Source of the DNA: Prolixibacteraceae bacterium
Lineage (GTDB): Bacteria; Bacteroidota; Bacteroidia; Bacteroidales; Prolixibacteraceae
Length of the DNA stretch: 64,000 nucleotides
Direction: 5' to 3'
Assembly (NCBI GenBank): GCA_023229575.1
Contig: JALNYZ010000002.1
Span: 1 to 64,000 of the forward strand
The notes beneath the pieces were generated by a model. That model was given only the letters and a program-made list of their open reading frames with translations, had not been told where the DNA came from and made no database searches. Numbering within the stretch: the first letter of the stretch is position 1; every line of letters begins with the position of its first letter. The translations under genes and the position numbers were made by a program. Positions 19,471 to 28,404 of the stretch are shown in pieces.

Positions 19471-21360
19471 TCAGTTTGAAGATGATCTCTTTTTCAGTTC
19501 CTCCGGGCTAAGTGTGATCAAATGTCCAATTTGTTTTCCGCCGCGAAAAGTCACTACCCGCACGGTTATCGGTCCTTCAGTAAGTACAATTGGTTTGGAA
19601 TATTTTGGTGAATATTTACCTGGCATCGATTCGTCAATCGTATAGATGATATCAAGATCCGGCGCTTCTGTTTCCATCCTGAGGGTCATCTTTCCGTCTT
19701 TAACACTGACCTTAATAATGGCATCGTAAATTGCCGACGAATAATTAACACCTTCTATATCGACTCGATTAAATTCGTTTTCAACACGTCGGATAAAACT
19801 AGTCCAGTTTTTTGAGGCATCCGGCGACCATAGATCTTCTGCCATTGCCCATCCACGTGGCCAGATCATGTATTCAGCCTGATACAGGGTTTCCACCTGT
19901 TCGGTCCAAAGGAGCCCTTCGCCGCCAAGAACTTGTTTTTCCTCAATTCCTTCAAGAACAGGGTTAAAACTATAGACTTTCTTTAACCTTAAATTGTCAT
20001 AAATCCAGGGTTCAATTGTCTTCTCACCCTGGTTAAGGTTAAAGAATCCGGATGATGTAGGTGTCAAAACAACAGGATGCCCCATTTTTGCCGCCTCTAT
20101 CCCTACTTTGTCACCGTGCCAGTTCATCACGATTGTTTCAGGATCAAGGTGTCCCGGAAGAATCTCATCCCAACCAGTCAGTTTTTTACCTTTTGCTTTC
20201 AGAATGGCTTCAACACGTTTCGCAAAATAGGCTTGCAACTCCTCGGGATGTGTCAGATTCATTTTCTTCATCAAGGCCTGGCAGCCGGGATCTTTGGCCC
20301 AGAAACCTGCATAGCATTCATCCCCGCCAACATGAATATAGGGGGATGGGAACAGCGCTGCCACCTCTGTGAAAACCTGGTCGAGGAATTCATATGTTTT
20401 TTCATCAGACGGATTAAATGAATTATCGATCAGCCACTTAAAGGTTCCGTCAGGATTAAAATCAGAATAGTGGCAGCCTGGGTTAACTTTTATACTGGTA
20501 TCTTTTGTGCAACTTATTTCCGGATAGGAAGCTATTGCTGCCATGCTGTGTCCAGGGATATCAATCTCGGGAACTACAGTTACATAACGGTCCTGTGCAA
20601 ATTGTATGATCTCTTTGATATCGGACTGCGTGTAAAAACCTCCAACTGTTGCTGCTTCCCCTGGTCTCGGTTTGGCAAGCAGGTCGTCTGTCCCAAAACG
20701 GGGCACCCGCCATGCCCCGATTTCAGTTAATTTTGGCAAAGACTTGATTTCAATCCTCCAGCCGTTATCATCTGTTAGATGCCAGTGAAAAATATTGTAT
20801 TTATACCTGGAAATCTGGTCAATGTAGCGTTTAACTTCATCTTTCGTAAAAAAAGTACGGCTTACGTCCAGCATCATCCCTCTCCAGCTAAAACGGGGAT
20901 AATCGGTTATTTTAACTGAAGGGACGGTCCAGTTCATGTTTACTGCCGTCTTGCTTTCAATTTCCTTTGGTAAAAGTTGAAGCAGGGTTTGCATGCCATA
21001 GAAAAGTCCTGCCGGGGTATTTGCATTGATCGTCACTCCTTTTGGGGATGAAACCAGGGTATAACCTTCCTTCCCAACTTGTGAAATAGTGACCTTATTT
21101 AGGTTGAATTGTATTGAACCGGCTTTGCCCTGTTGGGGCATAATTGAAAACCCGGTCGGAACTATCAGTTTATGGGAAAACATCTCCGCTATTTTTTTGC
21201 TTTCCTGGACGTCATATCCAATTGTCGAAGTTTTAGTCAATAAGAATGATCCATTGGATACCTTGACTTCAACCGGCTGAGGAATCAGCTGAATTGCAGG
21301 ATCCTGTCCATAAACCGTTGCAACAGAGCAGAAAAGTAAAAGTAAAATCAGTTTATTCAT
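19471..21360 (-). CDS. GH20 beta-N-acetylhexosaminidase (copy 1)
   Basis: A 629-residue secreted enzyme removing terminal beta-linked GlcNAc or GalNAc. The start at 21360 is chosen because it opens the signal peptide MNKLILLLLFCSVATVYGQ; an earlier ATG at 21408 would only add a non-signal extension. An N-terminal GH20b domain (about 22-140) precedes the barrel, with SWRGMMLDVSRTFFTKDEVK, NIFHWHLTDDNGWRIE and VPEIDIPGHSMAAIASYPE. The catalytic Asp-Glu pair lies in YIHVGGDECYAGFW. The tail carries a short chitobiase-type C-terminal beta-sandwich (IIYTIDESMPGKYSPKYSKP). A close paralogue lies 133 bases upstream in the same direction, so this is a tandem duplication. Likely a periplasmic or surface enzyme for chito-oligosaccharides or glycoproteins. 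Confidence 0.95.
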   Translation of the reverse strand: MNKLILLLLFCSVATVYGQDPAIQLIPQPVEVKVSNGSFLLTKTSTIGYDVQESKKIAEMFSHKLIVPTGFSIMPQQGKAGSIQFNLNKVTISQVGKEGYTLVSSPKGVTINANTPAGLFYGMQTLLQLLPKEIESKTAVNMNWTVPSVKITDYPRFSWRGMMLDVSRTFFTKDEVKRYIDQISRYKYNIFHWHLTDDNGWRIEIKSLPKLTEIGAWRVPRFGTDDLLAKPRPGEAATVGGFYTQSDIKEIIQFAQDRYVTVVPEIDIPGHSMAAIASYPEISCTKDTSIKVNPGCHYSDFNPDGTFKWLIDNSFNPSDEKTYEFLDQVFTEVAALFPSPYIHVGGDECYAGFWAKDPGCQALMKKMNLTHPEELQAYFAKRVEAILKAKGKKLTGWDEILPGHLDPETIVMNWHGDKVGIEAAKMGHPVVLTPTSSGFFNLNQGEKTIEPWIYDNLRLKKVYSFNPVLEGIEEKQVLGGEGLLWTEQVETLYQAEYMIWPRGWAMAEDLWSPDASKNWTSFIRRVENEFNRVDIEGVNYSSAIYDAIIKVSVKDGKMTLRMETEAPDLDIIYTIDESMPGKYSPKYSKPIVLTEGPITVRVVTFRGGKQIGHLITLSPEELKKRSSSN

Positions 21361-21493
21361 CGCATTGAAAAGATTACAATAATTAATTGGATCAAATAAA
21401 GTTAACAAGGGATCCCCCTAATACGGATTTCTCCGATATTAGCCGTGGTCCCGATTTATTGGATTGGGGTGGATATCAATATGTCCCGCTAAT

Positions 21494-23380
21494 TTATTTT
21501 GCAGTTTGTCTTTTTTTCAGTTCTTCGGGGCTAAGTGCAATCAGATGTCCAATTTGTTTTCCACCGCGAAAGGTCACTACCCTTAATGTTACCGGTCCTT
21601 CCGGAACTTCAAATGGTTTGGAATATTTTGGGGAAAATTTGCCAGGCATAGCTTCGTCCATCGAATAGTAAATGTCGAGACCAGGTATTTCGGTATCTAT
21701 GTTGACGGTCATCTTCCCGTCTTTGGCAATGACATTGACAATCGCATCGTAAATTGCCGTAGAATAATTAACGCCTGCTAAGTCAGCACGATTGAATTCA
21801 TTTTCAACACGTTGATAGAAGTTGTTCCAGTTTTTTGAGGCATGCGGCGACCATAAATCTTCTGCCAACGCCCAGCCACGAGGCCAGGTCATGTATTCAA
21901 GCTGATACTGGTTTTGCATTACATCCGACCACATTAATGCCTCAGCACCAAGAATTTTTTTCGGATCAACTCCTTCAATAACAGGATTATAGCCATAGCA
22001 GTCCTTTAGCCTGTTCATACCATAACTCAATGGTTCGACGGTCACTTCACCCTGTGGCAGGTTAAGGAATGAAAATGCAGGAGTCAAAACAATGGGATGC
22101 CCTTTTTCTGCTGCATCAACTGCTACTCTGTCTTCGTGCCAGATCATCATAAGTGATTCAGGATCGCTGCTTCCCGGTAGGCTTTCATCCCAGGCGGCCA
22201 TTTTTTTGCCCTTTGCTTTCACGATAGCTTCAACACGTTTGACAAAATAGGCCTGCAATTCGATGGGATGTTTCATATTCATTTTCTTCATCAACGCCAG
22301 GCAGCCGGGATCATTGGCCCAGAAACCTTTGTAACACTCATCCCCACCGATATGAATGTACGGAGTTGGAAACATTGCCGCTACCTCTGTAAATATCTTG
22401 TCGAGAAATTCATAAACTTTTTCATCTGAGGGGTTTAAGTTATTATCCTTAGTCATCTTAAAGACCCCATCCCCGTAAAAATAGGAGAAATGGCTGCCGG
22501 GATTGACTTTCATGGTAGTATCTTTCGTGCAGCTCAATTCGGGATAGGAAGCGATTGCTGCCATGTTATGAGCCGGGACATCTATCTCGGGAATTACTTC
22601 AATATAACGGTCCTTTGCAAATTGTACGATCTCTTTGATATCGGATTGGGTATAAAATCCGCCATCAGTGGCTGCTTCTCCCGGCTTTGGTTCGGCGCGA
22701 CCGCCATACAATCCGTAACGCGGGACCCGCCATGCCCCGACTTCAGTTAATTTTGGCAAAGACTTGATTTCAATTCTCCATCCGTTATCATCCGTAAGGT
22801 GCATGTGGAAAATATTGTATTTATACCTTGCAATCTGGTCAATGTAGTGTATAACTTCGTCTTTCGTGAAAAAAGTACGGCTTACATCCAGCATCAACGC
22901 TCTCCAGCTAAAGCGGGGGTAATCGGTAATTTTAACGGAAGGAACGGTCCAGTTCATGGCAACAACTGTTTTGCTTTCAATTTCTTTTGGTAAAAGTTGA
23001 AGCAGTGTTTGCATGCCATAGAAAAGGCCAGTTGGGGTATTTGCATTGATAATCACTCCTTTTGGGGATGATAGCAGGGTATAACCTTCCTTGCCGATTT
23101 GCGCTACAGCAGTTTTATTCAGGTTGAATTGTATTGAACCTGCTTTCCCCTGTTGCGGTTTAATTGAAAACCCGGTCGAAACCTTCAGTTTCTGGGAAAG
23201 CATCTCCGCTATTTTATGGCTTTCCTGGCTGTCGAAACCAACAGACGAAGATCTTGTCAATAAGAAAGATCCATTGGATAGCTTAATTTCAACCGGTTGA
23301 GGGATTAGCTGAATAGCAGGATTCTGTCCATAAACCACTGTAAAAGAACAGAAAAGAAGGAGGAAGATCAGTTTTTTCAT
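21494..23380 (-). CDS. GH20 beta-N-acetylhexosaminidase (copy 2)
   Basis: A 628-residue paralogue of the gene at 19471. The start at 23380 gives a clean signal peptide (MKKLIFLLLFCSFTVVYGQ). The longer frame from 23536 adds 52 residues with no signal character, overlaps the sirtuin remnant and is rejected. Barrel motifs are SWRALMLDVSRTFFTKDEVI, NIFHMHLTDDNGWRIE and the catalytic YIHIGGDECYKGFW. The substrate-side loops differ from copy 1, for example RYGLYGGRAEP against RFGTDDLLAKP, and NIFHM against NIFHW. The two may therefore favour different linkages or aglycones. Both end in the same Fn3-like tail. Confidence 0.95.
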   Translation of the reverse strand: MKKLIFLLLFCSFTVVYGQNPAIQLIPQPVEIKLSNGSFLLTRSSSVGFDSQESHKIAEMLSQKLKVSTGFSIKPQQGKAGSIQFNLNKTAVAQIGKEGYTLLSSPKGVIINANTPTGLFYGMQTLLQLLPKEIESKTVVAMNWTVPSVKITDYPRFSWRALMLDVSRTFFTKDEVIHYIDQIARYKYNIFHMHLTDDNGWRIEIKSLPKLTEVGAWRVPRYGLYGGRAEPKPGEAATDGGFYTQSDIKEIVQFAKDRYIEVIPEIDVPAHNMAAIASYPELSCTKDTTMKVNPGSHFSYFYGDGVFKMTKDNNLNPSDEKVYEFLDKIFTEVAAMFPTPYIHIGGDECYKGFWANDPGCLALMKKMNMKHPIELQAYFVKRVEAIVKAKGKKMAAWDESLPGSSDPESLMMIWHEDRVAVDAAEKGHPIVLTPAFSFLNLPQGEVTVEPLSYGMNRLKDCYGYNPVIEGVDPKKILGAEALMWSDVMQNQYQLEYMTWPRGWALAEDLWSPHASKNWNNFYQRVENEFNRADLAGVNYSTAIYDAIVNVIAKDGKMTVNIDTEIPGLDIYYSMDEAMPGKFSPKYSKPFEVPEGPVTLRVVTFRGGKQIGHLIALSPEELKKRQTAK

Positions 23381-23532
23381 TGAATGTGGAGAATTAATTA
23401 CATAATTGGTAAGAGACAGTATAAATTCTACAAAATCCATTAGCAAGGGATTTTCTTTCGTAAAATTATTTACGTTTCTTACTATTATGACGAGAAAACT
23501 CATCAACTCACATATTGCTGTATTTACCAAAT

Positions 23533-23744
23533 TCAACCATTCACTCTTCGTATAAACGCTTCTATGCCTTCACTTGCCACTCTGGCAATCACATGTACCC
23601 TGTTGGGAAGGTCGAAAGGTGGATTGGGATCTATCAGGTAGACAGGACAGCCATAGGGGGCATAATGACGTTCGAATCGCGAAAAGTTCGGATACCACTT
23701 TCGGCCGACATCCCGGCACCGGTTAAAACCACAAGCTTCTTCAT
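23533..23744 (-). pseudogene. Sirtuin (CobB/Sir2) remnant with internal deletion
   Basis: The minus-strand frame from the ATG at 23744 reads MKKLVVLTGAGMSAESGIRT then FRDSN, the start of a Sir2-type NAD-dependent protein deacylase with its GAGxSxESGI nucleotide-binding motif. After about 25 residues the sirtuin reading moves to another frame and goes straight to a C-terminal segment, YGCPVYLIDPNPPFDLPN then RVHVIARVASEG, ending at the TGA at 23533. Sirtuins are about 230-250 residues. Roughly 170 central residues, including the catalytic histidine and any zinc ribbon, are missing. The product cannot be functional. The remnant fills much of the gap between the esterase and GH20 genes. Confidence 0.75.
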
Positions 23745-23852
23745 AAATACTTTTCAGACAATTGGCTTAACAATACAAATAGAAGCGCAAGCAGCGCAGG
23801 TACTGTCTGAATTAAGAATATTCTTTTGCTGACAGTAATTCCATTTCGATTC
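23745..23852. other. Short gap with hydrophobic minus-strand frame
   Basis: On the minus strand a start-less open frame here encodes a hydrophobic stretch (LIQTVPALLALLFVLLSQ) whose stop overlaps the sirtuin start codon as ATGA. It could be the tail of a lost membrane protein, or chance. Confidence 0.25.
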
Positions 23853-24842
23853 TTATTTGACAAACTTCCCGAAGAAATCCCCCATTACCCTTTTAGTGTA
23901 ATTGTTTACACGTTGAACGATATCCATGGTGTGGGGCCATCCGGGTACGGGACAATAGACATTCATAACCCCCAGGCTATCCATTTTGTGCTTCAGCGAT
24001 TCGGCCTGGCTGATGGGTACCAGCATATCCCGGGTTCCATGAAGGATAAGGGTAGGAGGGGACTCTTTGGTTACATAAGTGATCGGGGATGCCTCGATGT
24101 AGAGTTGTGGGGCATCCTGGTAAGAATGGGCCATAAAACCTGTAATGGTTGGGTGGTTACGGGCATATTCAGTGGTAAAATCGGTGGGTCCGTAGATTTC
24201 GACCACCGCTTTGATTTTGTGTTTTTCCACACCCTGTCGCATCGTGTCGGAAGGAGAGAGCTGTTTTTTCCATCCGTAAGCTGCCAGCATGGCCAGGTGA
24301 GAGCCTGCTGAGCCGCCAATCAGACAAATCCGGTCGGGATCGTAGTTGTATTTTTCTCCATTTTGAAAAATAAAGTGCACCGCGTCCATGATATCATTGA
24401 CACAAGCGGGATATGGCGCCTCTTTCAAAAAGCGGTAGGAAACGGTCGCCGTAACATAACCAAGTTTGGCAAAGTGGGTCAGGTAGACCAGGTAATCGGC
24501 CCGATCGCCGCCGCGCCAACCTCCGCCATGGATAAAAACGAGCAACGGCGCCGGTTTGGTCATTTCCTTCGGCCGGTAGAAATCCATTTGAAGTGACCTT
24601 CCGTTGATATTTTTGTATTCGACATTCTTAAAGGCTTCCACATTTTCCGGAATATCCGGTGTTTTGTTGATCAATGATTCCAGTCCTGTGAAAATGGCCG
24701 CAACAGTTTGCGGATAAAAGTAATACCCCATTGGCGCCTGTTTTGGATTCATGGCAGACCAAATCCGCGGAATCAACATCAGAAATATCAGTGCAGCAAG
24801 AAGAAGCAAAAATCCTCTAAGAACCTTTTTCAAAATCTTCAT
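23853..24842 (-). CDS. Membrane-anchored alpha/beta-hydrolase (BD-FAE/esterase type)
   Basis: A 329-residue alpha/beta-hydrolase with an N-terminal hydrophobic anchor (about residues 7-25). VFIHGGGWRGGDRADYLV (about 103-120) is the oxyanion-hole HGGGW motif. ICLIGGSAGSHLAMLAAYG holds the nucleophile serine in GGSAG. LHGTRDMLVPISQAESL supplies the aspartate, and VPGWPHTMDIVQR the histidine. This pattern fits carboxylesterases of the hormone-sensitive-lipase/BD-FAE group, which deacylate carbohydrates or small esters. It sits 49 bases downstream of the propeller protein gene on the same strand and may be co-transcribed with it. Confidence 0.88.
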   Translation of the reverse strand: MKILKKVLRGFLLLLAALIFLMLIPRIWSAMNPKQAPMGYYFYPQTVAAIFTGLESLINKTPDIPENVEAFKNVEYKNINGRSLQMDFYRPKEMTKPAPLLVFIHGGGWRGGDRADYLVYLTHFAKLGYVTATVSYRFLKEAPYPACVNDIMDAVHFIFQNGEKYNYDPDRICLIGGSAGSHLAMLAAYGWKKQLSPSDTMRQGVEKHKIKAVVEIYGPTDFTTEYARNHPTITGFMAHSYQDAPQLYIEASPITYVTKESPPTLILHGTRDMLVPISQAESLKHKMDSLGVMNVYCPVPGWPHTMDIVQRVNNYTKRVMGDFFGKFVK

Positions 24843-24891
24843 TTTCCGGGTTATTTAAATTTGATTATTCAAAGATATCATTTACCATTAT

Positions 24892-27057
24892 TTATTCGAT
24901 CACTTTCAGGTAGCGTGCCATCCAATAGGGTAGGAGATATTCATCCCCGGCGAGTCTGGATGTTCTGCCATCGTTGCAGTCCAGGTCAAATGGATTTGTA
25001 TTGTGACGAATCATCGGGCGTTCGCCGGAGGTAAGCAACTCCTTCGTGATTTGTTCCCTGAAATTTGCCGGAATTCGTACCAGGTCTTTGCGGTGTGAGT
25101 TTTTGGTTGAGTAACGATCAAGATCTGGTGTGTACTCCCGGAGGTACCAAATGGTAGAATTAAGGTCGATGTCGCCGCTGATGCCGTAAGTTAGCATATT
25201 CCACAGTCCATCTTTTTCGGGTTTCTCGATCTCCCAATGATCACGAGCAACCCATTCATACTTTTTCTTCAGCGAATCATTGAACGCGTATTTGTGAAGT
25301 ACCCAATAGGTGAGGAAAGACATCTCGTCATCCGAGTGGTTCCACGAATCTCCCATTACTTCACCCTTGTGGACAAACTCGGTTGTTTGCATCATTGTTT
25401 TCATGGGAATCATGATGTTATCGAGGTAGCCGTATTTGTTCATCATTTTGAAGGCCTCGGATTTGTACTTTTCTTTGCCGGTAAGTGAATAGGCTAATTG
25501 CAGGCCAGCGATCAGGTGAGCGCTGTTTAATTTTCTGTCATCCACATATTTGGCATAGGAATTCACATATTCAGGATTCCATCTTCCCCAACGGGTTGGT
25601 TGACCATCGACATCAATGAAATAGTAGTTGTTGTCGATGATGTGGGTCATGATGGCATCAATGAAATCTGCTATTCGCTTCTTTTCCGGAGCAGTCTTGG
25701 CTATAAACTGATCCATTACTGTTGCAACGAAGAGGTATCCGACGTACTCATCTGTGCTTGTAGTGCCTTTCCAATCCCATTCAGGATTTTGAGAAGGCCG
25801 CCAGGCCAGCGTATCGTTGATGATTCCCTTGCGTTCGAAGGTTCTGGATGGAAATCCTTTCAACGGATTGACTGTCAGCAAACGTTCAAAGGCTTCAAAC
25901 GACTCCCACGTGTAGCGTTTGGCAATTTCCTCACCAGTTGTGGCGAATCTAAATGCCTGACTGACAAGGTAGAGTGTGGTCCACAGTCCATCGTTGTCAT
26001 TATCTACTGCCTGTGCCGTCGTTAAGTCCCCCGGCTTTCCATAGCTGATTTCGCAAACAAAGCCATAGCGCATGTGGTATTTTCGGATGTCGTCCTGGAT
26101 TTTTTTGGTTTTGGCTGCCAGGGTCGTTTGGGAAAATTCGATTTTGCTGAGGCCGGTGGGAGAAAGCAGGTAAATATTTCCTTCAGTATCTGCCTTCATG
26201 TCAATGATATCGTTGTTTACCAGCCAACGTTCACCCTGAAAGTAACGGTATTTTCCCCTCTCTTCCCTAAAAGCCCCATCTGAAGTAGAAAACCAGGTTT
26301 GGTTGTTGACGACCAACAGATCGTTGATCGAACTAACGGGCAGCTCCTTTTTTAACGGTTGTAAAATCTTTCCTGTTAAGGGATTTAGCACCAGGTACCC
26401 ATCCTTTGTTCCCACCGTTATTTTGTTGGTTGAAAATGCCATGCAGGTCAAATTTTCACCCTGATAGATGGTTTTCCACTCATTCTGAACCAATGTCTTG
26501 ATGCTGTTAGACGACAGGGCATAAAAATTGTCTTTATCAACATACCACCGCATTGGTTGATCACCGGGGACTTTTAAATCAATGATCTTTTCTGAGTTTT
26601 TGTACAGGGTTACTTTTCCTTCACCGGCCAGCAGTACGATGCCCGATTGGTTGACCCGGATAGTTTGATAGCTGTTTTCAGGAATTTTCGCGAAAATTGT
26701 TCCCGCATGAGCGTTGGTCAGAAACCTGTCGGCATAGAGGCAATAGAGGTATCCGGAACCTTCTTGCGTGGTGATATCTACCGGATTCATCTCCGAAAGC
26801 TTTCTGTAGAGCAGGTCTTTCGAGATTTTTGATCCGTAGAAATCGCGATAGAGCCCTTTGTCAGTCAGCAGGTAGACATTGTTGTTGTAATCAATCTCCA
26901 GTTTTAGAAGTGTAGTGGATTTCAGTTCAGGGGTCATCTCAAATTTCACTGAAGTAGCCTGTGGATAAGGCATATCTTTTATCTGTCCAATTGAAATAAG
27001 TGGTAACAGAAGCATAGGGATCAAAGCCCTAAAATGTTTTTTTAATCGTATCGCCAT
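24892..27057 (-). CDS. Secreted propeller plus helical-barrel protein, unknown family
   Basis: A 721-residue protein with a signal peptide (about residues 1-25, ending ISIGQ). Residues of about 45-320 contain repeated short beta units (NNVYLLTDKGLYRDF, ITVGTKDGYLVLNP, TWFSTSDGAFREERGKYRYF), like the regulator-propeller repeats of hybrid sensors. Residues of about 340-721 look like an alpha/alpha barrel with conserved acidic and aromatic blocks DNDGLWTTLYLVSQAFRF, LKGFPSRTFERKG, PEWDWKGTTSTDEYVG, RWGRWNPEYVN and DSWNHSDDEMSFLTYWVLHK. I do not recognise the family. The blocks resemble active-site rims of barrel glycosidases or lyases, but that is only an impression. A paralogue on the opposite strand at 38540 shares all the blocks. 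Confidence 0.8.
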   Translation of the reverse strand: MAIRLKKHFRALIPMLLLPLISIGQIKDMPYPQATSVKFEMTPELKSTTLLKLEIDYNNNVYLLTDKGLYRDFYGSKISKDLLYRKLSEMNPVDITTQEGSGYLYCLYADRFLTNAHAGTIFAKIPENSYQTIRVNQSGIVLLAGEGKVTLYKNSEKIIDLKVPGDQPMRWYVDKDNFYALSSNSIKTLVQNEWKTIYQGENLTCMAFSTNKITVGTKDGYLVLNPLTGKILQPLKKELPVSSINDLLVVNNQTWFSTSDGAFREERGKYRYFQGERWLVNNDIIDMKADTEGNIYLLSPTGLSKIEFSQTTLAAKTKKIQDDIRKYHMRYGFVCEISYGKPGDLTTAQAVDNDNDGLWTTLYLVSQAFRFATTGEEIAKRYTWESFEAFERLLTVNPLKGFPSRTFERKGIINDTLAWRPSQNPEWDWKGTTSTDEYVGYLFVATVMDQFIAKTAPEKKRIADFIDAIMTHIIDNNYYFIDVDGQPTRWGRWNPEYVNSYAKYVDDRKLNSAHLIAGLQLAYSLTGKEKYKSEAFKMMNKYGYLDNIMIPMKTMMQTTEFVHKGEVMGDSWNHSDDEMSFLTYWVLHKYAFNDSLKKKYEWVARDHWEIEKPEKDGLWNMLTYGISGDIDLNSTIWYLREYTPDLDRYSTKNSHRKDLVRIPANFREQITKELLTSGERPMIRHNTNPFDLDCNDGRTSRLAGDEYLLPYWMARYLKVIE

Positions 27058-27411
27058 GATATTATGGTAGTTGTTAATAGAAAAAGAATGGATGCAAATT
27101 GGAATTAATTTGCCGGATTTTTTTCAGTTTTCATTGCCAATGCTTATGGAATATTACCCCAATTTAAAAACTTTTTGTACTTGCCCTCCGTTTAAGAGGT
27201 TTAAAACGAATTTTTTGTATAAATTGTAACCGTATAGTCCTGTTTGATTTATAGAAAACATAAAATTGGTATGAAAACAAAAAATATTATTTGTAGTTTT
27301 GGCCAGCTCGTTCAAGCAATCGAAATGGTTGATTTTAGTGAGACTTTTTCACGTCTCAACTAACCAGATTTCAATTATTAACAGAACTTAAATAAGGTAA
27401 AATATTTCAAT
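27058..27411. other. Divergent intergenic region before oxidase operon
   Basis: A 354-base AT-rich gap between divergent genes that must carry the promoters of both. A short hairpin TGAGAC/GTCTCA sits at 27339-27358, about 55 bases before the ferredoxin-like start. No open frame is credible. Confidence 0.45.
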
Positions 27412-28371
27412 ATGAGCAATAAGAAATCGACTACTGATCCGGACAATTCAATCAAATCACAGGATAGTGTAGATTCAAGAAGGACATTTTTCAAACGATT
27501 TGGATTGGTAGGTGCGGCGGCAGCAGCAGGTGGGGCAGCCATCTATTCCGGTTATAAATATGAACAGAACAAGCCCAACCATGATATGGTAAAGGTCCTC
27601 ACAGCCGACAACAAACTGGTTGAGGTTCCCCGCGATCAGATCAAGGATGTGAAATTTGATCTGACAAGATTGCAAAAGCAGGGGCGCGAAGGTCTGGCAG
27701 GGCGTCGCTTTGTTATGGTTATTGATCTGGCCAAATGCCGGAATGCCCGTAAATGTATCCAAGCTTGTCAGAGTGCGCATCAATTGCGACCTTATGAATA
27801 CCATATCAATACATTGACCATGCAGGAGTCGGAGAATACTGCACCGTACTTCATGCCTAAACCCTGTCAGCATTGCGACAATCCTCCTTGTGTATCAGTT
27901 TGTCCCGTAGATGCTACCTTTAAAAGACAGGACGGAATTGTTCTGATTGACAATGAGCGCTGTATCGGTTGTCGGTTTTGTGTGGCTGCATGTCCCTATT
28001 CTGCCCGCATGTTTCATTGGGAAGAACCAATGACCGTTGAAGGGGACAAGGGCAAGGAATACAACATCGAACTCAATGTTCCTCAGAAAAAAGGGACAGT
28101 GTCAAAATGTCTTTTTAGCGCAGACAGGCTTCGGGAAGGAAAATTGCCCTATTGTGTATCATCTTGTCCCAATGGTGTATATTATTTTGGTGACGAAAAT
28201 CAGGATGCAGTAACCAATGGAACCACCAAGGAAACATTCAGGTTGAGCGAACTGTTAAAAACCAATGGCGGTTATCACTTAATGCCCGAACTGGGCACCA
28301 AACCCAGGGTCTATTATTTGCCGGCAAAAAACAGGCTGTTTGAAGGCCCAGCTGCCAATGACAAAGTATAA
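27412..28371 (+). CDS. Tat-exported ferredoxin-like subunit with incomplete clusters
   Basis: A 319-residue DmsB/HybA-type iron-sulfur protein. DSRRTFFKRFGLVGAAAAAG near residues 21-40 is a twin-arginine signal. Motif II (CQHCDNPPCVSVCPVD) and motif III (CIGCRFCVAACPYSA) are complete. Motif I (AKCRNARKCIQACQSAH) has alanine where the second cysteine should be. Motif IV (SKCLFSADRLREGKLPYC followed by VSSCP) has serine in place of its second cysteine. In this family motifs I and IV share two clusters, so one or both may be lost or become 3Fe-4S. It heads the oxidase operon, 33 bases before a cytochrome c gene. No molybdoenzyme or NrfD partner is adjacent, so its electron partner is unknown. 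Confidence 0.82.
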   Translation: MSNKKSTTDPDNSIKSQDSVDSRRTFFKRFGLVGAAAAAGGAAIYSGYKYEQNKPNHDMVKVLTADNKLVEVPRDQIKDVKFDLTRLQKQGREGLAGRRFVMVIDLAKCRNARKCIQACQSAHQLRPYEYHINTLTMQESENTAPYFMPKPCQHCDNPPCVSVCPVDATFKRQDGIVLIDNERCIGCRFCVAACPYSARMFHWEEPMTVEGDKGKEYNIELNVPQKKGTVSKCLFSADRLREGKLPYCVSSCPNGVYYFGDENQDAVTNGTTKETFRLSELLKTNGGYHLMPELGTKPRVYYLPAKNRLFEGPAANDKV

Positions 28372-28404
28372 TTTTTTCTTACCAGGAAACTGAAAGACAA
28401 CAAT

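Noticed and set aside
23381..23536. Longer start for GH20 copy 2
   Set aside because: It lacks a signal peptide and overlaps the sirtuin remnant; 23380 gives a clean signal peptide.
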